Shown here in pieces: positions 23,470-32,288 of a stretch of 64,000 nt of DNA. The position numbers were made by a program, and so were the translations under genes. The stretch lies in contig NZ_CAAGLX010000017.1 in the NCBI RefSeq assembly GCF_900770955.1, positions 62,001 through 126,000 on the forward strand. The letters are read 5' to 3'. This DNA comes from an uncultured Phascolarctobacterium sp. (GTDB lineage: Bacteria; Bacillota; Negativicutes; Acidaminococcales; Acidaminococcaceae). The notes beneath the pieces were generated by a model. That model ran no database searches. It was given only the letters and a program-made list of their open reading frames with translations, and was not told where the DNA came from. How positions within the stretch are numbered: the first letter of the stretch is position 1; each line of letters opens with the position of its first letter.

Positions 23470-26176
23470 CAGGCTGCTCCTTTCCGCCGCTGACAGCAAC
23501 AGCTGTTTCCTCCGTCACCGGCAGCTCCGGCAAAAGCTGTGCTTCCTCAATCGCCGTATGGAAGTCCATTTTTTTATCTGCAGCCTCGGCAATAATCTTG
23601 TCACCGCTGTGGAATTTTCCGGCAAGGAATAAATCGCTCAGCGGGTCCTCTACCAGCTTACGCAAAGCACGGCGCAGCGGACGCGCACCGTACTTGCTGT
23701 CACTGCCTTCCTTCAGCAGCAGCTCACGTGCCAAAGCGGTAAGCTCGATGCCCAGACCGTTGCCTGCCAGTCGCTGATTCAGCTCACGCAGCATGTTGTC
23801 GGCAATCAGCTCCAGCTCCTGTCTGCCAAGAGAATTAAATACCAGAATTTCGTCCACACGGTTCAAAAATTCCGGACGGAACACGTTCTTGATTTCAGCA
23901 AGCACCTGCTCCCTGCGGCTTTTGCGCTCGCCTGCTTCATTGCCGGCAAAGCCCAGCGGTCTGCTATTTGCCAGCTGCTGTGCGCCGGCGTTGCTCGTCA
24001 TAATCAGTACGGCATTACGGAAGTCTACTGTTCGTCCCTGACCGTCGGTCAGACGGCCATCCTCCATAATCTGCAGCAGCAGATTAAACACATCGGGATG
24101 CGCCTTTTCGATTTCGTCCAACAGCACTACGCAGTAAGGCTTGCGACGTACCGCATCCGTCAGCTGGCCGCCCTCGTCATAGCCCACATAGCCCGGAGGC
24201 GCACCTATTAGGCGTGCTGTGGTGTGCTTTTCCATGTATTCCGACATATCGAAGCGCAGCATAGCACGTTCATCACCAAAAAGCTCCTGTGCCAACGCCT
24301 TCGCCAGCTCGGTTTTACCTACACCCGTAGGACCCAGGAACAGGAAGGAGCCTACAGGTCTGTTTTTATCCTTAAAGCCTGCACGGGCACGGCGCACAGC
24401 TCTGCTTACAGCACTCACGGCCTCATCCTGACCGATAACACGCTTGTGCAGACGCTGCTCCAGCTGCAGCAGACGGCTGCTTTCGGTTTCCGTCAGACGT
24501 GTCAGCGGAATACCGGTCCAGGAAGCGACTACCTCAGCCACGTCCTCTGCGGTTACAGGCTGCTTCATAGCAACCTCGGCCAAGGCTGCCGCCAGCTGCG
24601 TCTGCAGCTCGGCCTCGCTGTCACGCAGCTGGGCTGCCTTTTCGTAATCCTGCTGCTCTACGGCCTCTTCCTTTTCCATCTGCAGATATTCCAGCTGCTC
24701 CTGCAGCTCTCTTGCAGGAGCCGATTTCTTATACAGCTTGATGCGCAGACGGGCGCAAGCCTCGTCCATCAGGTCGATAGCCTTATCCGGCAGGTTTCTG
24801 TCCGTAATATAACGATCGCTCAGCTCCACCGCCGCCTTAACAGCCTCCGGCTGAATCTGCAGCTTATGGAATTCCTCATAACGCTTGCGCAGTCCCTGCA
24901 GCATAGCTTCGCTGGTTTCCGCGCTCGGTACATCTACGAGCACCGGCTGAAAGCGTCTTTCCAGCGCTGCGTCCTTTTCGATATGCTTACGGTATTCATC
25001 AACCGTCGTTGCGCCGATAACCTGCAGCTCACCACGCGCCAGCGCCGGCTTAATGATATTGGCAGCGTCAATGCTGCCCTCGGCACTGCCGGCACCGATA
25101 ATAGTATGCAGCTCGTCGATAAAGAGAATAATCCGCTTGTCATCGCGTACCATCTGCAAAATTTCCTTCATACGGTCCTCAAATTCACCACGATATTTGG
25201 CACCTGCAACCAGCATTCCCAGCTCCAGCGAAAAAATAATTTTCCGTTGCAAAAACTCAGGTACGTCACCCTTGATAATTTTTTGCGCCAAGCCCTCGGC
25301 AATAGCTGTTTTGCCGACACCGGCCTCGCCGATAATTACCGGGTTATTCTTGGTTCTGCGGCACAAAATCTGGATAAGGCGTTCAACCTCCTTATCGCGT
25401 CCGATAACAGGATCGATTTTGCCGCGGCTGGCCTCCAGATTCAGATTACGGCCGTAGCCTGAAAGAACCTCCAGAACATCGGCCTGTTTTTCTTCTGCCG
25501 GACGACGCTGCTGATTTCTGCCGGGCACAGCCTTGCGCTGATCATCAAGCGCCTGCACCAGCTCCTTGACAGCAGACAGCGTAATCTTAAACTTCTGCAG
25601 CACCTGATAGGCAATGCCGTCACCTGCCGCCAACAGGCCGACAAGCAGCTGCTCACTGCCGACATATTCCTGCTCCAGCTCCTGCGCGTTCTCTGCCGCA
25701 CGCTCCATTACACGCTGCGCACGTTGGCTGTATTGCGGCAGCTTAGACTGCTTGCTGCCCTTATCCAGCCAGCTTTCCAGCTCCGTTTTCATCTCGTCAA
25801 GATTATTATGTAATTTATGCAGCAGCTTTTTGCCGGTACAATCGGGTATCGTCAAAAGCCCCCACAAAATATGCTCCGTACCTATATGCTCGCTGCCACA
25901 GTCCAAGGCCTTGGTGGTAGCCAGCTCCAGTACCTTGGCTGCAGCCTCGCTGAAGCCCTCGCGGGTAATCTTTTTCTTGGGCTTGCGTCCGGCTCCCTTC
26001 AGCATTTCATCCAAAAAGCGTTTGGCTCCCTCCGGTGTCAGCGGCATATCTCCCATACCCATAGGCAGGTAATCCTTAGCGCAGTCACCGCAAAGCCATT
26101 TGTCTATCTGCTTATCGCCTACCAGACACACCATGTGCATGATAGCCCTATTTTTATGACAAACTTCACAAAGCAT
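23456..26176 (-). CDS. clpC: ClpC AAA+ unfoldase with N-terminal zinc-finger extension
   Basis: Hsp100 ATPase that unfolds proteins for ClpP. The 906-aa protein begins with a zinc-ribbon-like segment (CEVC...CGDC, residues 3-32). This is followed by the Clp N domain (about 70-210), AAA domain 1 (Walker A GEAGVGKTA near 287), a UVR-containing middle domain (QQDYEKAAQLRD, near 510) and AAA domain 2 (GPTGVGKTE near 625). In Bacillus a similar zinc element is in the separate protein McsA. Here no mcsA or mcsB lies between ctsR and clpC. The ATG at 26176 follows GGAGGT; the longer upstream frame was rejected. Confidence 0.93.
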   Translation of the reverse strand: MLCEVCHKNRAIMHMVCLVGDKQIDKWLCGDCAKDYLPMGMGDMPLTPEGAKRFLDEMLKGAGRKPKKKITREGFSEAAAKVLELATTKALDCGSEHIGTEHILWGLLTIPDCTGKKLLHKLHNNLDEMKTELESWLDKGSKQSKLPQYSQRAQRVMERAAENAQELEQEYVGSEQLLVGLLAAGDGIAYQVLQKFKITLSAVKELVQALDDQRKAVPGRNQQRRPAEEKQADVLEVLSGYGRNLNLEASRGKIDPVIGRDKEVERLIQILCRRTKNNPVIIGEAGVGKTAIAEGLAQKIIKGDVPEFLQRKIIFSLELGMLVAGAKYRGEFEDRMKEILQMVRDDKRIILFIDELHTIIGAGSAEGSIDAANIIKPALARGELQVIGATTVDEYRKHIEKDAALERRFQPVLVDVPSAETSEAMLQGLRKRYEEFHKLQIQPEAVKAAVELSDRYITDRNLPDKAIDLMDEACARLRIKLYKKSAPARELQEQLEYLQMEKEEAVEQQDYEKAAQLRDSEAELQTQLAAALAEVAMKQPVTAEDVAEVVASWTGIPLTRLTETESSRLLQLEQRLHKRVIGQDEAVSAVSRAVRRARAGFKDKNRPVGSFLFLGPTGVGKTELAKALAQELFGDERAMLRFDMSEYMEKHTTARLIGAPPGYVGYDEGGQLTDAVRRKPYCVVLLDEIEKAHPDVFNLLLQIMEDGRLTDGQGRTVDFRNAVLIMTSNAGAQQLANSRPLGFAGNEAGERKSRREQVLAEIKNVFRPEFLNRVDEILVFNSLGRQELELIADNMLRELNQRLAGNGLGIELTALARELLLKEGSDSKYGARPLRRALRKLVEDPLSDLFLAGKFHSGDKIIAEAADKKMDFHTAIEEAQLLPELPVTEETAVAVSGGKEQPDGQN

Positions 26177-26180
26177 TGCT

Positions 26181-26594
26181 TCACCTCCGTCCGGTACTGT
26201 GCAGCAAGCCGACAGCCTGCTGCAAGATTTCCTTCTTCTTATCCTCATCGGCGTCAATAATCTGCAGCATATACTGCAGCAGAGCGCCCTCTCTTGCTGT
26301 AATCATCTTTTGCTGCTGCAAGTGCTGCACCAGCTGCATCGCCGTAGGCGGCTTGGGTGTTTCTACCGCCGGTTGCATGCGTACAATACGCACAAAGCCG
26401 CCGCTGCCGCGTCTTGATTCCACCATAAAGCCACGCTCCGGCGTAAAACGCGTGCTGAGCACATAGCTTATCTGCGAGGGAGCGCAGGATAAACGTTCAG
26501 CCAGCTCGTTGCGCTGCACAAGCACTGTGTCCTCATGCTCTCGCAGCAATTCACCTATAATAAAGCTTTCAATTGCATCTGCTAAATTTTTCAT
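26181..26594 (-). CDS. ctsR: CtsR repressor of class III heat-shock genes
   Basis: DNA-binding repressor of clp genes, inactivated by heat. The 137-aa protein has the typical N-terminal winged helix (LADAIESFIIGELLRE; LAERLSCAPSQISYVL near 32-50) and the glycine-rich RRGSGGFVRI wing at about 63-72. It lies 4 bp before clpC. Its promoter contains a direct repeat resembling the CtsR heptamer, so autoregulation is expected. Confidence 0.93.
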   Translation of the reverse strand: MKNLADAIESFIIGELLREHEDTVLVQRNELAERLSCAPSQISYVLSTRFTPERGFMVESRRGSGGFVRIVRMQPAVETPKPPTAMQLVQHLQQQKMITAREGALLQYMLQIIDADEDKKKEILQQAVGLLHSTGRR

Positions 26595-26625
26595 AGTAAC
26601 TCACCTTGATTATATATTTGAATAT

Positions 26626-26654
26626 ATTATATTTGACTTTTCGACTTTAGGCAA
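26626..26654 (-). promoter_or_regulatory. ctsR operon promoter with CtsR-like box
   Basis: On the minus strand TTGCCT (26649-26654), 17 bp, TATAAT (26626-26631). The spacer contains AGTCGAAAAGTCAAA (26633-26647), a direct repeat of AGTCRAA. The repeat distance is 8 rather than the 10 bp of the Bacillus consensus, so the CtsR assignment is probable, not certain. Confidence 0.7.
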
Positions 26655-26748
26655 GTGAAAAATCTATGACAGAAAAAACGTACAAAAAAAAGACTACCGC
26701 AACCATACTCAGTCACGGCAATCTCTTGAACAGCAAAATTATACCCCA

Positions 26749-27063
26749 TTAACCCTTAATTGTTTTCAGCATTTGTAAAGCCTGCACGATATCCTGCATA
26801 GTAAAATTCTCCAGAGATGTCGTCTGTGTTTCTTTCTTGGCTTTTTCTTCACCGAATACTATATCATCAATACCACAATTAAAAATATTCGTCATCTTAA
26901 CCAGATTTTCCAAGGTCAGACCGGCGCGTCCGCTTTCGATATTACTCATATGGGTTTGTGATACACCTATACTTTTAGCCAGCTCAGTCTGATAAATGTT
27001 ATTCTTTAAACGCAATGTCTTGATGCGTAAACCCACAGCCTTATAATCCACTTGCTTTGCCAT
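26749..27063 (-). CDS. XRE-family helix-turn-helix regulator
   Basis: A 104-aa DNA-binding protein. Residues about 10-65 form a Cro/C1-type helix-turn-helix (TELAKSIGVSQTHMSNIESGRAGLTLENLVKM). The C-terminal 35 residues are polar and hydrophobic by turns, perhaps for dimerisation. GATGAG precedes the ATG. It stands alone between ctsR and lemA, with no obvious partner gene, so its target is unknown. Confidence 0.85.
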   Translation of the reverse strand: MAKQVDYKAVGLRIKTLRLKNNIYQTELAKSIGVSQTHMSNIESGRAGLTLENLVKMTNIFNCGIDDIVFGEEKAKKETQTTSLENFTMQDIVQALQMLKTIKG

Positions 27064-27493
27064 ATTAGCTCATCCCCTAACTATTTGCTGATATAGTGAT
27101 GCCAGCTACACCATACTGCTTGCAAAATGACCTGCGACATAACCGCACCCTATATAATTTAACACCGCATTCCCTCAGAACCCCTTCCTGTAAAGCTGCC
27201 CCCTCTCCCGGAACCGGCGCTTTATCTGCGCTGTAATTGTTCTTTTAACGAATGCTTAATCATATTCACCTAATAATATAATACACCTATTTAAGACATT
27301 ACGCAATAATAATAATTAATATTTTAACCCAATTAAGTTGCATGCAAACTTTTCTCCTTTTTATTCTCATTGTTTGAAAACAAAAACCATCTCTGTTTTA
27401 TAAATAAAATTCTATGATTTTTTAATTGTTGAAAAAAAGCAGTATATTTCACAATAGTTTTGCAAATTCTTTGCCTTTTTGACTTTTCATAAA
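27064..27493. other. AT-rich intergenic stretch, no gene seen
   Basis: About 430 bp between the XRE gene and the lemA promoter. It contains AT-rich tracts and no reading frame with a ribosome site. A TATAAT-like box occurs near 27277 on the plus strand without a matching -35. No feature can be supported. Confidence 0.5.
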
Positions 27494-27522
27494 TTGACAG
27501 CAGTAAAACTTTCTTTTACAAT
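27494..27522 (+). promoter_or_regulatory. lemA promoter
   Basis: TTGACA (27494-27499), 17-bp spacer, TACAAT (27517-27522), 60 bp before the lemA start. Confidence 0.85.
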
Positions 27523-27582
27523 AAAATAAAGCAGGCTGTACAAGCCTGCCTGATGTCCGTTAATACGAAAGGAGCTATACAA

Positions 27583-28134
27583 ATGAAAGGTATTTTAGGC
27601 GTTATCGCCGCTATTGTCATTATGGCAGCTATGTTCTTCAGCAGCTACAATGGTCTTGTAAGCATGAATGAAAATGTTACCGGCAAATGGTCGCAGGTAG
27701 AAAATCAGCTGCAGCGCCGCAATGATTTAATCCCCAACCTGGTAAACACTGTTAAAGGCTATGCAGCACATGAAACGGAGGTTTTCAAGGCTGTATCCGA
27801 TGCCCGCGCCAAACTGGGCGGTGCCAAAACCGTGGCCGAAACAACTGCAGCCAACAATGAAATGAACAGCGCATTGAGCCGTCTCTTAGTTGTTGCCGAA
27901 AACTATCCCGATTTGAAGGCCAACACCAACTTCCAGCAGCTGCAGGATGAGCTGGCAGGTACCGAAAACCGTATCGCCGTAGCCCGCAAGGATTATAATG
28001 ATGCGGTACAGTCCTACAACGCCAAAATCAAATCTTTGCCTACCTCTTTATACGCCGGTGCCTTCGGCTTTACTGCCAAGGATTACTTCAAGGCAGATGC
28101 AGCGGCCCAAAAGGTACCGCAGGTTAAATTTTAA
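27583..28134 (+). CDS. LemA family protein
   Basis: A 183-aa membrane-anchored protein: one N-terminal transmembrane helix (about residues 4-22), then a helical domain with the conserved NQLQRRNDLIPNLVNTVKGYA stretch near 42-62 and YND near 138. The family has no established biochemical activity. The ATG at 27583 follows GGAG; the frame extends upstream, but the first ATG (27553) has no site. The TPM-domain gene follows within 45 bp, a very common pairing, so both likely act together at the cell envelope. Confidence 0.93.
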   Translation: MKGILGVIAAIVIMAAMFFSSYNGLVSMNENVTGKWSQVENQLQRRNDLIPNLVNTVKGYAAHETEVFKAVSDARAKLGGAKTVAETTAANNEMNSALSRLLVVAENYPDLKANTNFQQLQDELAGTENRIAVARKDYNDAVQSYNAKIKSLPTSLYAGAFGFTAKDYFKADAAAQKVPQVKF

Positions 28135-28178
28135 GCAGATAATCCCGCTAGCTGCAAGCTGCTGACGGAGGGATAACA

Positions 28179-28928
28179 ATGAAACGTTTTATAATCTGCC
28201 TGCTGCTTTTGTTGCAGACCTTTGTTGCTGCTTACGCCGGTGCAGCGCCCGCTATTCCGCCGCGTCCGGCGGCGGGCAGTGGCATTTATGTACAGGACTA
28301 CGCCGGTGTCATCTCCGACGCAGATAAGCAGCAAATGCTCAGCCTAGGTGCCGAGTTGGACAACAAAACAACAGCCCAGCTGGCAGTACTGACAATCAAC
28401 ACACTCGATGGTGAGCCTATTGAGGATTATGCTTTGAAGGTTTTGCGCCAATGGGGCATCGGCAGTAAGGAGCAGAATAACGGTGCACTAATTGTCGTTG
28501 CCGTCAAGGACAGACGCTCGCGCATCGAAGTAGGTTACGGTCTGGAGGGCTCACTGCCTGACGGTCTAACCGGCCGTATCCAGGATCAGTATATGATTCC
28601 TTACTTTAAGGAAGGTAATTACAGCAAGGGTATTTTGCAGGGCTACAAGGCTGCTGCAGGCAAAATTGCCCAAGGCTACAATACAGAACTGAGCGGCGCA
28701 AAATATCAGGCTACAGGTACCCAACCACAAAAAAATACCGGTTCCAGCTTAGATGATTTGCTATTCGCACTAGGACTCATCGGCTTTCTGCTTGTAGATA
28801 ATATTTTGTTAGGTGGCTTTTTTACGCGCATATTACTACTGTTGATTTTCCGTGGTCGCGGCGGCGGTGGCGGTCGTGGCTTCGGCGGCGGTAGTGGCGG
28901 TGGCGGCGGTTCGTCCCGCAGCTGGTAA
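28179..28928 (+). CDS. TPM-domain (YgcG-like) membrane protein with glycine-rich tail
   Basis: A 249-aa exported protein. A signal peptide spans residues 1-22. The TPM domain follows (about 38-165, with VQDYAGVISDADKQQML and SRIEVGYGLEGSLPDG), then a transmembrane segment near 195-220 and an extreme Gly/Arg/Ser-rich C-terminus. TPM domains have been tied to photosystem repair in plants and to envelope processes in bacteria, with some reports of phosphatase activity. The ATG follows GGAGG. It forms an operon with lemA and ends at a terminator. Confidence 0.9.
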   Translation: MKRFIICLLLLLQTFVAAYAGAAPAIPPRPAAGSGIYVQDYAGVISDADKQQMLSLGAELDNKTTAQLAVLTINTLDGEPIEDYALKVLRQWGIGSKEQNNGALIVVAVKDRRSRIEVGYGLEGSLPDGLTGRIQDQYMIPYFKEGNYSKGILQGYKAAAGKIAQGYNTELSGAKYQATGTQPQKNTGSSLDDLLFALGLIGFLLVDNILLGGFFTRILLLLIFRGRGGGGGRGFGGGSGGGGGSSRSW

Positions 28929-28950
28929 AAGCAATATAACGCTGACTCTG

Positions 28951-28983
28951 AACTGCATCACCCTTCGGTGGTGCAGTTTTTTC
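28951..28983 (+). terminator. terminator of lemA-TPM operon
   Basis: AACTGCATCACC and GGTGGTGCAGTT pair around a CTTC-type loop, followed by TTTTTC. Confidence 0.88.
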
Positions 28984-29018
28984 ATGCTCATTTTGCAATG
29001 CACCGACCGCACTCTATC

Positions 29019-29060
29019 AAAAAAAACTCCCGCCAAGGCACAACGCCAGGGCAGGAGCTT
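29019..29060 (-). terminator. terminator of glutamate dehydrogenase gene
   Basis: CTCCTGCC pairs with GGCGGGAG on the minus strand, followed by eight T residues, 35 bp beyond the stop. Confidence 0.82.
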
Positions 29061-29094
29061 TTCTCACTTTATATCATTCTACACATTACTGCAG

Positions 29095-30330
29095 TTATAC
29101 CATGCCTCTGATTTTCATTGCTTCCTCCAGGCTGCCCAGCGCAACCATGTAAGCAGCAACACGCAACGGCACATTATACTGCTTTGCCTTTTCATAAACA
29201 GCCTTGAAGGCTTTACGCATCAATGCGTTCTGCTTTTCAATAACCTCTTCTTCCGGCCAGAAGTAACGGTACAGATTCTGTACCCATTCAAAATAGCTTA
29301 CAGTTACGCCGCCGCCATTAGCCAGAATGTCCGGGATAACCATCACGCCCTTAGACTCCAGAATGTCATCAGCCTCCGGTGTAGTCGGTCCGTTCGCACC
29401 CTCGCAGATAATGCTTGCCTGTACAGCCGCCGCGTTCTCCGCAGTAAGCTGCAGCTCGATAGCGCAGGGCGCCAGCACAGTAACCTCCATCGCCAGCAGT
29501 TCAGCGTTCGTAATTGCTTTACTGCCGGGATAGCCTACTACGCTGCCCGTGTTCCTCACATATGCATCTACATCATAGCAATCAAAGCCGTCCGCCTTAA
29601 AGATAGCGCCGTAAACATCGCTCAGTGCAATAACCTTTACGCCGGCATCACAGAACAGCTTGGCAGTCCAGCTGCCAACGTTGCCGAAGCCCTGAACAGC
29701 AGCAGTTGCCTCATACGGCTGAATCCCCTGCAGCTTCAGCGCCTCCAGCGCAGCCACAACAACGCCGCGTCCGGTAGCAGCAGTACGTCCCAAGGAGCCG
29801 CCAACGCTGATTGCCTTACCGGTAATAAAGCCAGGCTCATATTGACCGGCCAGCTTGCTGTATTCATCCATCATCCAGCCCATAATCTGAGCATTAGTAT
29901 TCATATCAGGCGCCGGGATATCACGCTTTTCACCGATAATCGGCGCAATTTTATCTATATAACCACGCGTCAGACGCTCCAGCTCCGCCTTTGAAAGCTT
30001 CGCCGGATCTACGATAATGCCGCCCTTGCCGCCGCCATACGGCAGGCCGGCCACGGCACATTTACATGTCATCCAAAAGGCAAGCGTCTTTACCTCATCC
30101 ATGCTTACATTCTGATGATAGCGTACGCCGCCCTTTGCGGGGCCAAGGATTGTGCTGTGCTGGCTGCGGTAGCCGGTAAATACCTTTGTAGTGCCATCAT
30201 CCATTTTTACAGGAATAGAAACCTCCAAAGTACGTTCGGGAACTGCAATGATAGCTGCTGCGCCGGCATCAAGTTTCATTGTTGCAATCGCTTTATTCAG
30301 TGGAATTTGGGCCATTTCAAAAATATTCAT
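29095..30330 (-). CDS. glutamate dehydrogenase
   Basis: Interconverts glutamate with 2-oxoglutarate and ammonia. The 411-aa protein has the catalytic lysine motif PYGGGKGGI near residue 107, RYHQNVSMDEVKTLAF near 80, a Rossmann domain with VQGFGNVGSW near 210 and EGANGPTT near 320. Length and motifs fit the hexameric 410-420-aa class used in amino-acid fermentation. Coenzyme choice cannot be read with certainty. The ATG at 30330 follows AAGGAGG; an upstream in-frame ATG was rejected. It is a single-gene unit with its own promoter and terminator. Confidence 0.94.
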   Translation of the reverse strand: MNIFEMAQIPLNKAIATMKLDAGAAAIIAVPERTLEVSIPVKMDDGTTKVFTGYRSQHSTILGPAKGGVRYHQNVSMDEVKTLAFWMTCKCAVAGLPYGGGKGGIIVDPAKLSKAELERLTRGYIDKIAPIIGEKRDIPAPDMNTNAQIMGWMMDEYSKLAGQYEPGFITGKAISVGGSLGRTAATGRGVVVAALEALKLQGIQPYEATAAVQGFGNVGSWTAKLFCDAGVKVIALSDVYGAIFKADGFDCYDVDAYVRNTGSVVGYPGSKAITNAELLAMEVTVLAPCAIELQLTAENAAAVQASIICEGANGPTTPEADDILESKGVMVIPDILANGGGVTVSYFEWVQNLYRYFWPEEEVIEKQNALMRKAFKAVYEKAKQYNVPLRVAAYMVALGSLEEAMKIRGMV

Positions 30331-30381
30331 AATCAAGCCTCCTTGCTTTCCAAAAGGATATAACCCCATATCCATACTTTT

Positions 30382-30410
30382 ATTATAGCGTGCACAACAT
30401 TCACTGTCTA
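30382..30410 (-). promoter_or_regulatory. glutamate dehydrogenase promoter
   Basis: TAGACA (30405-30410), 17-bp spacer, TATAAT (30382-30387) on the minus strand. Confidence 0.78.
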
Positions 30411-30480
30411 CAGAATTTTATGTAACTTTTCTTATATTTTAAAGCTTTTTTACTTACTGAATCATTTCGTTTACAATAAA

Positions 30481-30506
30481 AACGCCAGCGAAGCCGCCGG
30501 CATTTT
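30481..30506 (-). terminator. terminator of HD hydrolase gene
   Basis: GCCGGC and GCTGGC arms form a GC-rich hairpin with one G-T pair, followed on the minus strand by GTTTTTATT. Confidence 0.65.
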
Positions 30507-30509
30507 ACT

Positions 30510-31709
30510 TTAGTCTATTACAGGGAACTCATCATATACCCTGCCAAAATCAATTCCACCGATAATTTTATTTTTGTACTGCTCACGTATTGCTCGCTCG
30601 CCCTCCTCCATATGCTTGGAGGTTATACCGTAGCGACGCGACAGCCACACCTCAACAAAGGCCGACAGATTATCGCATCCCTTGAGAACGCTGCCGTCAA
30701 TAGCATGAAAGCCAGGCTTGTTGTACTTGCTGCTAATCTCTTCAATGCTCGTCTGCACGATTTTACCGTCAATCCTGACACGGTTGGAAAATTCATTCTG
30801 CGTATAATACAGAATATCCTCATGCCAGGTATAAGGCAGCAGCGGCAGGATTTTTTCAGCCACCATCCGCTCCTCCATACGCTTAATCAGCTCATCCAGC
30901 CCCGGTACGCTGCGTTTCACCGGCGAAATAATATCGCGCGTCAGCACCTCCGGCAAATCGTGGAAGAGGCCGCAGAGGAAATCGCCAACGATACGCTCAT
31001 CACAGGCACCTAGCTTAACAGCGCAGAAATACCCCATAATTGCTACCAAAAGCTCATGCCCCATGACAGATGTTTCCGGTACACGTGGCGACTGTGCCCA
31101 CCGCTTCTGGAAGCGCAGCTGGCCGACAAGGTCAATAAATTTGCTGCTCTTGCCCTTAAGCGCCAGCTTCTTCACTGCTGCCAGATCATAATGATCCTCC
31201 AGCTCGTTTTCGATGATAGCCTTGGTATCCTCGCTGCCGTAAATACCTTCATTGAAATGATAAATCAGCTCAAATTCCCACTTCGTTGCCAGATAATGTG
31301 CTGCGCGCAAAATCTTTTTTTCCATAGCGCAGTATTGCGGATCTTCAAAATAGAGCTGCATTTTTTCCATAAAGTCTTCCTGAATATCAGGAATTCTTCT
31401 ACGCAGCTCCTGATAAACCCAGGCGTTAAGCTCCTTGCCATAGACACGCATCATTTCATGGAAAATCTGCGGCTTGATGTCAGTCAGCACGTTACGCTGC
31501 AAAAACTCAAAAATGCCGCCTTCAATCAGCAGACGCCAGTTGAGCTGCGCACCATGGTCATCTTCCTCATGGCGGGCCAGCACATACATGATCATCATCT
31601 TGTGCGCCTGCTTGTCAAGCTCAGTAAAGCCGCTGGGGCGGATATGCTCATTCCAGCGCTGGATATGCGCTGCATCATACAAAAATTCAATAAAGCTTTT
31701 GGTCAGCAT
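30510..31709 (-). CDS. HD-domain phosphohydrolase (YfbR-like)
   Basis: A 399-aa cytoplasmic protein. The N-terminal part has IQRWNEHIRP near residue 15, like the arginine/tryptophan motif of YfbR-type 5'-nucleotidases. A second half contains SVMGHELLVAIMGYF (His) near 215 and the metal-binding LFHDLPEVLTRDI near 250. YfbR hydrolyses deoxynucleoside monophosphates; this protein is about twice as long, so the substrate may differ. The ATG at 31709 follows GGGAGATGA. It is a monocistronic gene between glutamate dehydrogenase and suf. Confidence 0.85.
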   Translation of the reverse strand: MLTKSFIEFLYDAAHIQRWNEHIRPSGFTELDKQAHKMMIMYVLARHEEDDHGAQLNWRLLIEGGIFEFLQRNVLTDIKPQIFHEMMRVYGKELNAWVYQELRRRIPDIQEDFMEKMQLYFEDPQYCAMEKKILRAAHYLATKWEFELIYHFNEGIYGSEDTKAIIENELEDHYDLAAVKKLALKGKSSKFIDLVGQLRFQKRWAQSPRVPETSVMGHELLVAIMGYFCAVKLGACDERIVGDFLCGLFHDLPEVLTRDIISPVKRSVPGLDELIKRMEERMVAEKILPLLPYTWHEDILYYTQNEFSNRVRIDGKIVQTSIEEISSKYNKPGFHAIDGSVLKGCDNLSAFVEVWLSRRYGITSKHMEEGERAIREQYKNKIIGGIDFGRVYDEFPVID

Positions 31710-31808
31710 TGCTTCATCTCCCTCGTAAACACGTCTACTCTTATTTAACAGCAAAAGTTTGCTTTTGGCAAGGACACAGGCAAGTTTATTTTATACCTGT
31801 ATATATTA

Positions 31809-31840
31809 AAGGCAGCCTCCGCCTATGCGAAAGCTGCCCG
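31809..31840 (-). terminator. possible suf operon terminator
   Basis: GGCAGC and GCTGCC pair over a 16-nt loop and are followed by TTTAATATA on the minus strand, 18 bp past sufU. Confidence 0.55.
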
Positions 31841-31856
31841 CCAAATTACAATTACC

Positions 31857-32288
31857 TTATTCCTTCTTGTCCAGCATCTGCTCCAGTGTATGCCAACCAA
31901 GCACAGCGCATTTTACACGCGCCGGCATGTGGGATACGTCCTGCAGCACGCCTGCTTCCTCCAGCTCGTCAATCTCTTCCTCGCTGGCAGTGCCCTTAAT
32001 CATGCGCAGAAAGATATCAGCAAGGCGCAAAGCCTCTTCCTCGCTCTTGCCGATAACCAAATCCAGCATCATGTCAGCACTTGCCTGGCTGATTGCACAG
32101 CCGCTGCCCTGAAAAGCACCGTCAACAACCACGCCGTCGGCCAGCTTCAGCTTCATGGTGATATCATCGCCGCAGCTGGGATTGTAGCCGCGCATCTCTA
32201 CGTCTGCGTCGGGCAAATCATGCTTATGACCTGGATGCATATTGTGGTCGATTAAAATTTCGTTATAAAAGGCTCTATTATCTGCCAT
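31857..32288 (-). CDS. sufU: SufU, zinc-dependent sulfur acceptor
   Basis: Receives persulfide sulfur from SufS for iron-sulfur cluster assembly. The 143-aa product has the three conserved cysteines in NPSCGDD (about 40), GSGCAISQAS (about 64) and RVKCAVLGWHT (about 126). The Asp and Cys positions fit the zinc-binding SufU type of Gram-positive bacteria. It overlaps sufS by 11 bp and is the last gene of sufCBDSU. Confidence 0.95.
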   Translation of the reverse strand: MADNRAFYNEILIDHNMHPGHKHDLPDADVEMRGYNPSCGDDITMKLKLADGVVVDGAFQGSGCAISQASADMMLDLVIGKSEEEALRLADIFLRMIKGTASEEEIDELEEAGVLQDVSHMPARVKCAVLGWHTLEQMLDKKE

